From Nageia nagi (lineage: Eukaryota; Pinophyta), in NCBI GenBank assembly GCA_050084985.1, contig JBITNC010000001.1, forward strand, positions 145,080,001 to 145,144,000: a DNA stretch of 64,000 nt, given 5' to 3'. A program made the position numbers and the translations under genes. The notes below the pieces were generated by a model. It did no database searches and was not told where the DNA came from. It saw only the letters and a program-made list of their open reading frames with translations. This document shows positions 11,990-24,852 of this stretch, piece after piece (position 1 is the first letter of the stretch; each line of letters opens with the position of its first letter).

Positions 11990-12960
11990 AATAAAATGAG
12001 TAAAAATGAGGTATATAGCAAATTCATATCATGTACACAAATATCAATCTTTTAATTCTTTCTCTATGAATTCTCTATCACCTACTTTTGATATTGAGAT
12101 ACATAAAATTACATAATTAGACATGGATAAGTTTTGTAATAACTCTTTTCCATATCATTTTTCTAAAACATATATGTAATAAAATTGTAATTATAAAGGT
12201 GATCAAGGAGAATCAGAGTAGGTAATGCCTTCTTAACATCAAGTTTAGGCTTTTATAAAGATAAAAAAATGTTTGGGATGTGCTCAGTTTACTATTAAGT
12301 CTTTAATACCTATCAAGTTTTTTCCATAATGTAACGTAATTGATCTTTTAGATTAGATTGATGAGGAATTATAAATTGATTTTGAGATTATACTTGAATT
12401 CAAATTTTTTACACTCACAATTCTTTGTTGGAATACATGGGGCCACATTCTTAGCTACCCGAGTTAAACAATAAAATAAATCTACATTATATACTTAGTC
12501 AACATGGATACTTTATGTAAGATATTAATTTCAATTATGTGTTTCAATGATAACAAGTTATTGTTGAGGAGACTTAAATGACCAATTGATGTTCCTTGGT
12601 TGGAGCATCTTTCTTCTTTTCTGATAACCTTACTTGATGTCAATATTGTAACTATTGAGAAAATAAGGGAAGTCAATATTAGAGCTAGTCTTTATCCAAA
12701 TCAACAAGAAAGGTACAAAGATAAATTCCTTATATGCATTATAAATTTTTCTTATTCTTATTTTGATATGCTTGATTTAGATCCATCATTTTTCATGTGT
12801 GGTTTACCTCTTAAAAATGAGCTAAACTTGTTAACAAAAATATTAGAAAGATGAGTCCTTCTAAAGCATTATTGGTTAAAAAAAAAGGGAAAAGTATTTG
12901 ACTTATGTTCCAAAAATAATTTAATACTTTTTTTTGTTTTATATTATTATTTGTATCTAA
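11990..12960 (+). pseudogene. pol: Inverted copy of the gypsy pol fragment
   Basis: Plus-strand sequence from about 12050 to 12900 is the reverse complement of 5050-5960, recognisable throughout, for example ggaatacatggggccac at 12430 versus its complement near 5520. Open pieces such as the frame at 12600-12854 (IVTIEKIREVNI..NQQERYKD) correspond to the segment between protease and RT. Broken by stops. Together with 4340-6350 it brackets the LARD-like element as inverted arms. Confidence 0.65.
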
Positions 12961-12989
12961 TTTTGGTATGAAGGTATCATCATATCATA

Positions 12990-13915
12990 AAATTTCCTTT
13001 CTCCCCCTTAATGATAACTTCACCTATCAAATACTCATGTGACCATGTTGTAACCATGATAGAAATTATTAAATGCCAACTTGATCAAAAAATATTATAA
13101 GAAATGCATAAGCTACATGCTAAATATGCATAAGTTCTTATCTACTTACAAATATGTTGATTTGCAAGTTTAAGTTCTCCTTCGACAATATTGTAGTGTA
13201 GATGAAGAACAAGCTGTAACAAGCAAACTTGATTATGCCACTAGTCAACATGCACAAACTAAAAAATTGCAACTTGACCATGCTACTAGTCAAGATGCAT
13301 ATGACAGAATAAGGTAACATTAATCCAATAACATGGATTCAAATTCTATCAAAAAATTACAATTTTAGAAAAGGACGAACTTTTTTAACCACACCAATAG
13401 TTTGCAATTTTGGAGAAGGGAAAACCTTTTAACTACTCCAACAATTAATAAGAAAATGATTAATAATATAGCATAAATTCATAAACATGGATATTCCCCA
13501 TCAACATGGAAGAAAAATAATGTGGCATAAATCTAAAAACATGGATATTCTTCCATCAACATGGAAGAAAAATAATATAGCATAAATCCATAAACATGGA
13601 TATTCTTCCATAAATATGGAAAAAAAGAAAGTGGCATCCATCCATATTTATTAAGGTTTAGGTAAAAATATCAATAAATTTTTTATTTTGATGGACAATA
13701 ATCGTAAAGTTACATTCAAACATTTTCTTCATTTTTCACTACATCTCATTCAAGAGTGCATAATAATTTTACCTTAGATTTTATTTGTCAATTTTATTAA
13801 ACTAAAAGGACAACCACACATCAAGGGTTAGTATCCTCCTTTATAGTTAGTGTATAGTTACATAATAAGGCTCAAAGATCTTTTACAATGTGCTCTTGTT
13901 GAACTAAGATAAGAG
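12990..13915. repeat. Inverted-repeat arm A (left part)
   Basis: Reverse-complementary to 24.9-25.93 kb over its length, e.g. cacctatcaaatactcatgtg here versus cacatgagtatttgataggt at about 25843. The 12990-13640 part also resembles the 3' internal portion of the LARD-like element (the GAAGTT..GGGGGAG block and the aaccttttaactactcca unit). The arm is interrupted at 13916 by the gypsy element and resumes at 19799. Confidence 0.7.
13462..13640. repeat. 55-bp tandem repeat, about 3 copies
   Basis: Unit with aacatggatattcttccatc and aacatggaagaaaaataat; starts near 13483, 13538 and 13593. Two inverted copies remain in arm B at about 25360-25450. Confidence 0.75.
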
Positions 13916-14652
13916 TGATCCATAATCATCGAATGCTTATAGCATATTGGGATCCTCACTTATAGATTCAAATGAAAAAACATTCACCATTATAAGACCT
14001 ATTAAATTGTATATAATTCAAAATTGTAAAATGTAAAACTACAAGTTAACAATCTCAATCATACACAATAAGATCAATATAATGATTTACACTGGTTCAC
14101 CCAATGTGGGTTAATCTAGCATGGAATTGGAGCGTTCTCTTCTCATTATTTATGTACATTGCAATATTACATGCATATAGAGAAATACCATCCAAAATAA
14201 TAGCAATTCCATCTTCTACAACACTAATATACTCTCCTATAGAAAGAAGAACAAACTTCAAAACTACAAAAAAATTAGAATGTCTCTTGGTCTTCCTTCA
14301 AATCTTTATAATCTCAAAACCCCAAAACTCTCTGAAGTTCCATTAAAGAATCAAGAGAGTATCTTGCCTTTAAATAGGCTTGGATTAAATATGTGCAAGA
14401 TGTCGGTTGATGATCCTAAACTACTAAACTTCTTAAATTGTTGATGCCCCTTCAACTTCCACTATTGACTCATCAAGACTCACACCATCAACAACTTTAA
14501 AAATAGTAGATGCATGCTATTAATAGCATGGTTTTTTTTTATCACCAATCACCTCTATATTTTAGTTTTTAGTTAGTCTCCAAGCATAGATACATTTGGA
14601 ATGAGTACTTCTGCTACAAAGATCAACTTGACATAATCTAATTCAAATCACA
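13916..14652 (-). repeat. 3' LTR of the gypsy element (737 bp)
   Basis: Matches 19068-19798 along its length, including gttcacccaatgtgggataa and the tttaaataggc TATA-like block. The outer end abuts target copy aagag (13911-13915). The purine tract lies at 14653-14662 on the minus strand. Confidence 0.85.
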
Positions 14653-14689
14653 CCTCCCTAATGAAAAGGCATTTGGTCCCATAAATGCA

Positions 14690-16180
14690 TAGATGAGGAA
14701 TTTTCCATCCACTTGGATTTATTAAGCTTATTTTCCTTTAATCCAACCAATCATAACTTTGTCTCACCTCTTCTTGTAGCATGAACTATCTTTTGTAATA
14801 TGAAATCCTCCTTGAGTTCATCCATAGTATTAGGAGCTAAGTCATCAAGAGATGGCAAAATTTAATATTAACCTACTTCATCTTTAGTCAACATATATGG
14901 CTCATACAATTTCAAATGTTTCACATTCACAACTGAATAGATGTTCATATATATCGATAGATTCAATCTAAAAGCATTCTCACTTGCTCCACAAACTCAA
15001 ATGGTACATACCTTATAAGTTTTAACTTCTTGGTTGGTCCTTGCAGCCTCTCCTTACTAAGATGAAACAAAACATGGTATCCCACATGAAACTTATGGTT
15101 AACTCTATGTTGTTCATGTATCATCTTGTACTTGGCTTGGATTATCTTAAGTTGCTCTTGGACTTTCAAATTAGTTTGTCTATCTTTTCAACAAACTTTT
15201 TAGCTTGCTTTTCCTCTTTCTCAAGTGAATCTCCTTAATCCTTTTTCTATCCAAATACACAATTACAAGGTGAAGGTGGTAAACAATTAAAACAAGTCTC
15301 AAAAGCAATATTATTAATGGAAGAATGAATTTTTCTATTATATGAATGTTGGATATATTTAAGATGTTCATCCCAAGACTTAGGATGCTTGCAACAATAA
15401 TCCCTTAAGAGTTGAACCACTATCCTATTCACCACCTCAATTTTTTCATCTGTTTGAGGATGAAAGGCAATACTCCTCTTCAACCTTATTTCTATATTTT
15501 CTCATAAACATATATAAAAGTTACACAAAAATCTACTATCTCTATCCGAAATAATAGAAGTAAGCAATCCAAAATGAACCCAAACATGTGAAAAGAATAA
15601 ATTTGCAGTAACTTATCCCATTATTATATTCTTACAAAGAATAAAAACATATATCTTGCTAAATATATCCACAATAATAAATATATAGTCATGACCCTTC
15701 TTGTTCATAGGTAATCCTGCCATAAAATCCATGGAAATACACTCTCAAGGATGTGAAGGTACATGAAGTGGTTGAAATAAACCTAGTTTCCTATTACTTG
15801 GCTTGTTGGTGCAACATAAAGAACACCTCCTTATGTACTTGGCAACTTGATCTTGCATCTTTAGCCAATATATATACCTTTGCAAATTATATAATATCTT
15901 TCCAACCCCAAAATGTCCCATAATATTTGAAGTATGTGCTTATGTAATCAATCTAATCCTTTCACCTATCGGTATACATAATGCATTAAAATGATAAATA
16001 AGTCCACCTTGCAAATGAAAATCATCCAATCCCTCATACTTGGACCTAGATGAAGACAATTGCTCATACACCTCTCTTAAGTCAGGATCATGCACATATG
16101 CCTTAGGAAATGACCCAGAAAAAAAATGAAGAGATTTATGCACTGAGAGGGAACTCACTGGCCCCTGTTTACACATTTAA
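14690..16180 (-). pseudogene. pol: Gypsy integrase with N-terminal zinc finger and C-terminal tail
   Basis: Reading down from 16176: a spacer (YVHDPDLREVYEQL..DDFHLQGGLIY), then the HHCC finger (HTSNIMGHFGVGK .. RRCSLCC) and the catalytic core. The three acidic positions are visible: SMDFMAGLP, SDRDSRF (about 15550) and the E of KIEVVNR (about 15440). The C-terminal GPTKKLK.IRY block at 14963-15169 is followed by a YEPYMLTKDE..LPSLDDLAP tail and a chromodomain-like ETKLWLVGLKE scrap (about 14750). Frames shift repeatedly, with in-frame stops, so no working enzyme is expected. Confidence 0.7.
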
Positions 16181-16229
16181 TATCCTAAAATTAGTGTTGG
16201 ATGTTTTTAAAGAATGATAACAAATTGTT

Positions 16230-17100
16230 TTACCTTCTTGTAACAAAATAGCCCCATAGAATAGTCATAACTTGTATTAGTGTCCACTTCAAATGGATTC
16301 TACAAATCAAGAAGTGCAAGCATGGGTACACTAAAAATCTTTTTCTTCAAGGTATCAAAATATGTGTGTTGTTGTTTCCTTAATTGGAACACTTTCCTCT
16401 TGTTGTTTACATCATGTAAAGGTGAAGAAATATGAGAAAAATCAACATTAAACTTTCTCAAATATTAGACAAAACCTAAGAAACTCCTTACTTCAATTAC
16501 ATTAGATGGATTTTTCTAATCTACTATAGCACTTACTTTACTAGGATCTATCTTAAATTTTCCATAACCAATAACATGGCCTAAACACACAAAAGAATCT
16601 TTGCCAAACTCACATTTTGAATGTTTTAACAACAAATTCTCCTTACACAAAGCTTGAAACACTTTTATAATATGTACAATATCTTCTTCCCAAGTATAAC
16701 TATAAATAAGAATATCATCCAATTATACAATAACAAAAGAATCAATAAATGGATGAAGCACATCATTCATCACCCTCATAAATATGGTCGATGCATTGCA
16801 CAAACTAAATGGAAAAATAAGCCACTCAAATAGGCCTTATCGTTTCTTGAAAGCAATCTTCTAAATGTCCTCCTCCTTGATTCAAACTTGGTGATATCCA
16901 CTACTCAAGTCCAACTTAGTAAAGAATCTCATCCCTTGCAACTGGTCCAGAAGATCATCTATCTAAGGTAAAGGATAGCAATTTTTGATAATAATTTTGT
17001 TAATTGCTCTATAGCCAATACACATCCTCCAAGTTTGATCCTTTTTGGGAATCAAAATAATAGGTGATCCACATGGAGATGTACTTGGTATGATCACACC
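16230..17100 (-). pseudogene. pol: Gypsy reverse transcriptase and start of RNase H
   Basis: Blocks in order on the minus strand: SPW-type start near 17080, IDDLLDQLQGMRFFTKLDLS (about 16950), [21 protein letters not shown], then the catalytic box at about 16715. There the Y of Y-L-D-D is replaced by a stop (TAA before TTG GAT GAT). Downstream, 16516-16713 reads LDDILIYS..LGHVIGYGKFKIDP. RNase H starts (FEVDTNTS) and then is mostly missing before the integrase spacer at 16176. Confidence 0.75.
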
Positions 17101-17389
17101 CTAATCAACCGACTCTAGAATCTACCTTTTTATCTCCTCTTGCTCCAAAATTGATTATCGATACAAAGCTATGTTGGGAAATGAAGCATCAAGTAACAAC
17201 TGAATATCATGTTGTATATCCCACATAGGAGGTAATCCATATGGCTCTACAAATAAGTTAGTAAACTCTCACGTCAATTTTTGCATCTGTTCTTCCCTTT
17301 TATACGATATTAATAGCCTAAAATTAGTATTGTACGACATTGAAAAAATGAGATTCACCTCACCATAAGCTCTAATTTTTACCATGATC

Positions 17390-17860
17390 AACAAAAACTT
17401 TTTAAAAGCATTTATAAGGCATTTTACCTAACTAGCAAATGACCAAAGGTAGCTTTTTATTACTTTTATGTGCACTAACTAGAAACACCTTTCCATCTTT
17501 TACCAATCATAATTTGTTCAATATTTTGTAATAAATATCATATCTATCCTACATATAAGGGTTATCAATAATAACACCACAAATTTCTAAAAAAATAACA
17601 TCAACCACAACTTCATTTATGTACTTTGCTCAAATCAAAAATTTCAACTTACATTGTTTAGTGACTTGTAAACTAGCATTATGATGCACCCAACCCAAAG
17701 GATATGGATTTGGATGGTTCAAAGTTTTCAATCTCAAATTACTTACCATAGATTCTAAAATCAAATTTTTTTGAGAACTCAGATCAATAATGCAATCTAC
17801 TTTTATTTTCTTAATTTGGATTTTGAGGTGGAATAATTGAGTCATTTTTTCTTCAATATC
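17390..17860 (-). pseudogene. pol: Gypsy aspartic protease region
   Basis: Open piece at 17630-17845 with VDCIIDLSSQKNLI where active retroelement proteases have D-S/T-G; the G is replaced by S. It then reads VSNLRLKT..HPNPYPLGWV, the usual hydrophobic stretch. Located between gag and RT, as expected. Confidence 0.65.
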
Positions 17861-17959
17861 TTGATATTGTTCAACCTTTTGAATAGTTAAAAAATTTAAT
17901 TTCTCATCAACATTTGGACTTCCCTCAATATCCTCATATTTAAGAATAATATCATTAGT

Positions 17960-18922
17960 TTTCTCCTTATTCTTTTTCTTATATCGACATAATTATGGAT
18001 GAAGTTTCTAAAATTTATCATCAATATGACCATATTTATCATAATGACTACAATACCTGCTATTATCTTCTTTCTTTAAAATATTAGTGATATTAGTTTC
18101 TTTCTTACCTTTGGCTTTATATTGAGATTTACCTTTAACTTATGATCCCCTTGAATTAAAATCCTTCTTGGATTCATCATATTATCTCCTTTCTTTACCA
18201 TCCTCCTTTAAGTATTGTACTTGCACATATACTTGATCAAGATTAGTAGGATTAAACACCATGGTATTATTTTGCAAATGACTATGTAAACCTCCAATGT
18301 ACTTCATTAAAGTTTGAAGATCTTTTAGTGAAACCCCAAGCAAAGTAGTTTGTTTCCTAAATTTTGTAGTGTATTCTTGAACTTTTTTCTCTCTTTGTTG
18401 TCTAAAGAATTGCCATTTCATAAATTTTTTATCATGATGTCCCAATGGATAAAATTGATCTCTTAACAAGTTCTTGAATTTCACCCAAAAAGATAATTTC
18501 GATAAGTGTTCATGAATAAGATTTTCTACATGGCTTTCACACCAAATTAAAGCATTTCCACCCATATTTAATCTCATAAAAAAGATTTTATCAACATCAT
18601 TCTCAACACCATGAATTTGAAAATAAACCTCCAATTATTTCAACTAACTGTTAAAATTTTCCTCATCAACCTCTCCACCAAAAGTAGGAATATCCACTTT
18701 GGCCTCCACCTTGAATGGAACTTGATTTGATAAACATGATGAATTAGATCCTCCAACTTCATTTTTATGTTTTTGATTGACATTTGCATTTGCTCCAACA
18801 ACCAACAACTTAGTCAACTGAGCTAAATGATTCTCTATTTCCAAAAATCTCCTTTCAAAATTAACATCCATAATTGTATGAATAACAGGTTGTTTCTCCT
18901 CTAAATCATATATTTCCATCAC
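17960..18922 (-). pseudogene. gag: Gypsy gag
   Basis: Two open pieces (18644-18922 and 18182-18634) are nearly continuous, separated by stops. The first has the start (MMEIYDLEEKQ) and a coiled region ending KVDIPTFGGEVDEENFNS. The second has the capsid-like W..Y..C core: GGNALIWCESH, WVKFKNLLRDQFYP, then VQEYTTKFRKQ. A knuckle-like CSHYDKYGHIDDKF follows at about 18045, with the last Cys lost. Typical Ty3 gag order. Confidence 0.75.
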
Positions 18923-19067
18923 ACTATACCTTCATCCAGTCTCAATATCCTTTGGAATTAATTTTGATTTTTTATATCGCCTCCTGAACATCAAAAAGCA
19001 TGTCATAGGTGGCCTAAAATCCCAAAAATTTTGGCCCCAAATTTTACGCACACAAGCTCTAATACCA

Positions 19068-19798
19068 TGTAATTCGTAATCACCAAATGCTTATAGCATA
19101 TTGGGATCCTCACTTATAGATTTGAATGAAAAAAACATTCACCAATATGAAACCTATCAAATTGCATATAAATTCAAAATTGCATGATGTAAAACTATAA
19201 ATTAACATTCTCAATCACACACAATAAGATCAACACAATCATTTGCTCTGGTTCACCCAATGTGGGATAATCTAGCATGGAATTGGAGCATTTGTTTCTC
19301 ATTATTTATGTACATTACAATATTACATGTATATAGAGAAATACCATCAAAATAATGGCAACACCATCTCCTACAACACTAGTATAATCTCCTCTAGAAA
19401 GAAGAACAAAATTTAGAACTACAAAAAAATTATAATGACTCTTGGTATTCTTTCAAATCTTTACAATCCCAAAACCCCAAAACTCTCTAAAACTCCATTA
19501 AAGAATTAAGAGAGTAACATGCCTTTAAATAGGCCTATATTAAATATATACAAGATGTCAGTTGATGATCTTGAACTGCATAGTTTAAATTATCAATGCC
19601 CCTTCAAATTCCACTACTGACTCATTAAGGCTCACACTATTAATAGCCTAAAAATAGTAGATGCATGCTATTGACATCATGGTTTTTATTACTAATAACC
19701 TCTAGATTTCAATATTTATTCATTCTTCAAGCACATATACATTTGGAATGAGTATTTCTCCTAAAAAAGATCAAGCTAACATGATCCAATTTAGATCA
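19068..19798 (-). repeat. 5' LTR of the gypsy element (731 bp)
   Basis: Collinear with 13916-14652. The inner boundary is fixed by the PBS (TGGTATTAGAGCTTG on the minus strand), the outer by the 5-bp duplication aagag at 19799-19803. Confidence 0.85.
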
Positions 19799-19875
19799 AA
19801 GAGTTTTAGCAAGGTAACAAACTCCATAGCAACCCAGTCAATTATATTAGCTTTATTAAGCAATAAACATGGTGA
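19799..19875. repeat. Inverted-repeat arm A (right remnant)
   Basis: aagagttttagcaaggtaac followed by aaactccat continues arm A after the gypsy insertion. The same sequence is uninterrupted, inverted, at about 24855-24945. Confidence 0.75.
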
Positions 19876-19929
19876 ATAACCTTGTGCTTTAGTCTCAAAG
19901 GCATTTCCCATTGGCCAACTTGTATACCA

Positions 19930-22100
19930 CATTATTGGAGGAGCATCTCTCTTAGATGGTTGACTTTAGGGGTTTTGAGATATGGGGCAGGATGGCTTTT
20001 GTAGAGACTACCTTACCTCTGATCATATTTTCACACTTTGGGCTATTATTGAGGAGGCAAGATTTGGAAGTATCTAGTATTTTATTATTTTGTAGACTTC
20101 AAAAAAGCCTTTGACATTGTTCCTTGACACAGAATCATGAAGCAGATGAGGATTTTAGGAGTTCTAGAGGATGGTTTAATATCTATATTAACTTTATATG
20201 AGACACTCTTAGGCTCAGTACGCACCTCAGATGGACTCCAAGATAATGTTTTTAGCAACATAGGGGCGAAATATGATTGCACTCTCTCTTTGACTTTGTT
20301 TGGGTTATATATAGATGAGTTGGAGTCCTTTATCCTTGAGATCATAGGGTTTGAGTGTGGATGCCTTCTTCATGGTAGTAGAGTTTCCTTCTTTTTATTA
20401 ATGACATTGTATTGTTGTCTCACTTGATTAAGGGTTTGTAGGCTTTGCTCAATGCTTTCGATAGATTCAATGTTAGGCAGGAGTTGGTAGTGAACCTTAG
20501 CAAGACTAACGTTGTGGCCTTTAATTTTTTGAAGGACATGGTAGATTGAAAATAGCCAAGCTTTTGCAACAATAGTATAGAGACTATCTCCTCTTATACT
20601 TACTTGGGAGTGCTCTTCTTGGGTCCTAGACTCTCCATGAGGTCAGTAGTGCCACCTAAAGTTTGTTGAGGATATGCGGCCTTATCCACTTTAGAGAGGC
20701 AGTGCTTCTAGTTACACTTTCAGGAAATTCTATCCAAGTTGGAGTTATTCCATACCCTAGTCATACCTACATCCTTGTACAAAGTAGAGGTTTGTGAACC
20801 CAACTTATTGGTAGCTAATTGGATGTTGATAGAGAGGATCTTGATTACCTTTCTATCATACTTCATCAAGAGTAAGAGGACAATCCCACACCCTATTATT
20901 CTTATGGAGTTTGGATGCTAGCCTCTTTTGGTTTGTGTCCTTGTTGTTATAATCCTCTTTCTTCATTGTATTTAGAATTTATCTACCCATAGGAGTAGTA
21001 AACTCCTAGTTAGAGCCCTAGCTTCCTTAATCAACTTGCCCGCCCAAGGTTGCTATCTATGTTGGTTTTTTGAGCTCTCCAAGATGCTTTTGAGATTTAG
21101 TTTCTCATTAGATATTCTACCTTCACCTCTTGGAGATTCACCATAAGAGGTAGTAGTCTCTTGTAAAGCGATCCATGAGGCTATCTATAGATCTTATATT
21201 TAGGTTACTTGGGTGTCTCCCTCATTGCTATTAATGCCCAAAATAGATCATTATGCTCATCATTACATCTAATTAGATAAGGGATTGATCCATCCACTTG
21301 CATACATCAGCTTGCATCTTTCTCTTGGCCTAAGATTAGCCCTTGGTCAATTTCAAGTATGTTCACACTAATTAAGGATCAAGATAGACTATCACATACA
21401 TAGAGACCTTCAAGTTTGTTGCCTTTTCTCTCTTGAGATTGAGTCTAAGATCCATTTCATTTTTTGATGCCTAGTTTACTATGATATCCAAGGATGATAT
21501 TATTACCTTTTTTGAGACTCAAATAATTCTCTGAGCACATTCATATGTTATCTTGATAAGTGATGTTTGGCTCTATACTTCTAAGAGGCCCTCCTCTTAT
21601 GGTAATGACTTCTAGCTCAAGCTCAACAACCACTTGGGGATAGACTCATCACATCCTTTTTTCGCACCTCTTAACCTAAGTGACCTCATAGGAGACATTA
21701 AGAGGAGCACTTGCATCCACCATGCTGTACCAAGAGATGTACATAGAGCATCAAGGTTCCTTGATGAATTTATTAGATCACATCCTTCTTCTCCTCTAGT
21801 AGTAGTATCATAAACATATTTCATAGTGATCATGCGTGAGCTCTCCTTGTAGCAACGAGTACTATCATATGCTCCCCCAGTGTGGTCCTAAGCAACATTA
21901 CCTGGGGAACCTTAGTTTTTGTATCCCTCCTTTCTTTTAGGGCCAAGGTTCTCTTGTATGGTTGTAGTTATTAATTCTTTTATGTTTCCTTTAGAGGTCC
22001 CATTAGGGTCTTGCTGGCTTCATTTACATGATTGTAATTTCTAATCCCATTGATCATTTTTGGTCACCCAAGGATATTAATATAATTTCTTTCTTTCTTT
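19930..22100 (+). pseudogene. LINE reverse transcriptase remnant
   Basis: Non-LTR RT in the plus strand with stops and frameshifts. Near 20090 is YFVDFKKAFDIVP, then MRILGVLEDGLIS..LYET (20140-20210), GLQDNVFSNIGAKYDCTLSL and FGLYIDELESF (20300-20340), and LLHGSRVSFFLL where the .ADD box should follow. Later scraps include ILVQSRGL/LYKVEVCEP and, near the C-terminus at 21720-21800, HHAVPRDVHRASRFLDEFI. It ends in a run of cttt repeats (about 22085-22102) like a LINE 3' end. ORF1 and the endonuclease are absent, consistent with 5' truncation. Confidence 0.7.
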
Positions 22101-22104
22101 CTTA

Positions 22105-24235
22105 GCCATTTCTAAAGTTAATATTTTCTCTTCAATTACCTTCAGTTTTGCAAAGGAGTTCCTCCCCTTTTAAAAAAAATAAATAACTTTTTTTTTAAAT
22201 TAATAAGAGGAAAAAAATTCATCCCCCCTTTAAAAAAAAAATACTTTCTTAACAAATTCTCCCATTTTAAAAAAAAAATTAAAATTAGTAGGAAAAAATA
22301 TCTCCCTTAAAAGGTTTTCCAAAAAATAACTACTTAAAAAAAAAAAAACTAATTCCATTTTTTTTAAAATAAAAACCTTAGTTAGTAAATAATTATTTTA
22401 TTTCCCCCTCCTTGAGAATTATTATATTAAATGATCAATAAAGGATATCAAAAAATAATTATGAGATCAAATTCTGTAAATTCCCCTATGTCTAGGACTC
22501 AAATATGTTCCTTGCATCCACGATCAAGATACAGAAAAGCCATATGATGAGATAAAAAGAAAGATCATGTCATATTTAACAATTCTTCACTTGGATGCTA
22601 AAAAGTGGTTTAGCCAATCAATTATTTATTTGCATCAAAATTGGAGCTAAAGATTCATGCAAGAAACTAAGAATTATGTAAATGCATACTTATAAAGCTA
22701 TGAAAGGATTTCTTTCAATCTACCTCTCTCTTAACTATAGACATACTTTGGCCGAGAGGGGGGGCCTGAGTGAAACAACTCCATTTAGATCTCTATTCAT
22801 TAGAATTAATAGTACCACCCACTCAAGCAATGGAAGAGAAGAATAAAACTACCCATTACACAATATAGTAGCCATATCTAGGAATCATCCCACACATTGT
22901 GTGCTACACAAGGAAAAGTTTAAGAACCCCCCCTCAAAAGTGACTTTTAATAGGAGGGCGATAAAGTTTTGAAACCTATTTGAAAATGAGATGATCATTT
23001 TTAAATCATGTTATTCTTTTTTAAAAATAAGGATGAAATATATAAATATAAGGTGAATAATCATTCAAATACTTAATTGATATATTTATTTTCTTGTCTC
23101 AATAAATTATAATGTTCAAATTTAAGTTATATATATATATATATTCCCTAGAATAGGTGACTATGTTAATGATATTTTTTAATTTATAATTTAAGGCATA
23201 TAACAGGCCAAACCTATTCTAAATGAAGGCATATTTTACCATTAAAATAAATAAAATTAAGTTCAATATGGTGGAAAAAAACCCACCTATATTGCTAAAT
23301 ATTAAATTTGAAATCTTAAATTTTAGACATTTGACTATGGGTTAGCCATTAACATTTTCCCTAATGCTACAATCACCTTGATTATTGTGCCAAAAAAAAT
23401 AAACCATCGCTTACAAAAAAATGGAGGAGGTAAGGTGGTCACATGGTCATCTATTTCTACCCTTATTGAGCAAGGTTCCAAGGTAAGGTGGGTAGAGACC
23501 AATCTCAAGGTGGCCTCAGCACATTGGCCTCCTTGATGGGTTGCAAGAAGGGTTAGCTCCTTTTTGAAAGATAGTGAGAGATGATCCAATAAATAGTACA
23601 AAGGCTAAGGAAGGAAGGTAAGCGACAAGGTGGTCTTGATGATCGGGAGATGTTCGAGGGGTCGAAGGAGGCTATGGAAGGCATTGGGAAAGGAAAAGTA
23701 CTATGTAAGGTAAGAGCAAGGGGTTTTTGAGTCAGTTTGGGCTATGCACAGAAGATATGGGGTCGATCGATGATGCTAGCTAAGCAATGTGTCAATAGAG
23801 CTTGCCGATAGATGGTTTAGGGTCATGGTAGGGTATGAGCCATCTAGGTTTCATGCCAAAGCCTGCCATATTCACAACCCCTCATTTTCCACTGCTACTA
23901 GAGATTTCATCTATGTTAGGATTATTAGTATTCTTATGAATTTTCAAAGAAGATCTCATAGAAATGATCCTCATTCCTATTTAAGAATATCTTGACTTCT
24001 TGACAATGCAAAATACGCTCGTGCATGCAATCTGATCCATTTCCAAGGCTACCATTATTGCCACAAATCTCAAAAGAAATTTACTAATAATGCTTGCTCA
24101 ACCCTTCCTTCTTCTATAGATCAAGGGTTTTACCAAAATAGGGTGAAGTTTTTAATGAAGTTTCCTTTTAAAATTATTTAAATATTTTAGCAATATTTTA
24201 AATGTATTAACTACTCTTGATCAAGGTCCAATACC
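22105..24235. other. Low-complexity and unassigned sequence
   Basis: 22140-22400 is rich in A-runs and T/C-runs (a tract of aaaaaa and ccccttttaa units). 22450-24235 has a few frames (minus 23335-23601, plus 23789-23995) with no recognisable domain. 23600-23760 is purine-rich and more GC-rich than its surroundings. I see no gene here. Confidence 0.4.
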
Positions 24236-24239
24236 TTAT

Positions 24240-24852
24240 ATAAAAAAAATACCTCTTCCTTGTATTTTACACTAAATAAAATTTTTAATAACCATATTGG
24301 CAAAAACATTATATTTATCTTTGTAAATAAATAAAATTATTCCAAAAAAATACAAATTTATAAATGTTACTCTTATAGAGATAATAAATTGCATTTTTTT
24401 ACCTCCCCCTTTTTTTATATAAAAAAAAATGTATAGAATATTTTTATAACAAAGTTGTAAAAAGCATTTGCAAATTTTACAACTTTTAAATAAAATATTT
24501 GTATGCAATACTTCAAAAAAAATACATACCAAACCTTTCTAAAAATAGGTTAAATCTCTTCAATAGAGGATCTTGGTAACCCAAAAAAAAGGTTAGAACG
24601 CAACATAATATTTCTTATTTTTAAGCTAGTATCACACCAAGAATCCCCTTTTTTAACACATAAGCTTAGATGCAAGGCAAAAACTTAATTTTAACAAAAC
24701 AAAAGCTTATGTGTAAAATAAAACTTAGAAGAGATAAAATTTTAGAAGAAAGCTTAGAAAATATAAGAGAGTGAGGAAAACAAATTATACCTCAATATGA
24801 TTTTACCTCTCAAGATGAATGGAAGATCTCCAAGGGTGGCTCTTATACCATT
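24240..24852 (-). mobile_element. 5' leader of a LARD-like element with primer-binding site
   Basis: Similar, block by block, to 11040-11640 inside the LARD-like element: aaaggttag..aac blocks, aaaacttaattttaac, gagtgaggag/aa, and ttatacctca.gat.gttttacctc. It ends with TGGTATAAGAGCCACC on the minus strand (about 24833-24849), a diverged tRNA-Met-type PBS. The sequence beyond 24853 would be its 5' LTR on this reading. Confidence 0.55.

Larger units (their letters stand above)
13916..19798 (-). mobile_element. Ty3/gypsy element with both LTRs and target duplication, minus strand
   Basis: LTRs at 13916-14652 (3') and 19068-19798 (5') are collinear copies with TG..CA ends. The PBS TGGTATTAGAGCTTG directly follows the 5' LTR on the minus strand (19054-19068) and the purine tract ATTAGGGAGG precedes the 3' LTR. 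The 5-bp direct duplication aagag flanks it (13911-13915 and 19799-19803). Internal order on the minus strand is gag, protease, RT, a shortened RNase H, then integrase, which is the Ty3/gypsy order. All frames carry stops, so it is defective, but the domain layout is readable. It inserted into arm A of an inverted repeat, and arm B at 24.9 kb shows the uninterrupted sequence. Confidence 0.85.

Noticed and set aside
23335-23601. 88-codon minus frame in a slightly GC-richer region
   Set aside because: No recognisable domain, no splice or promoter context, and the ORF length is expected by chance at this composition.
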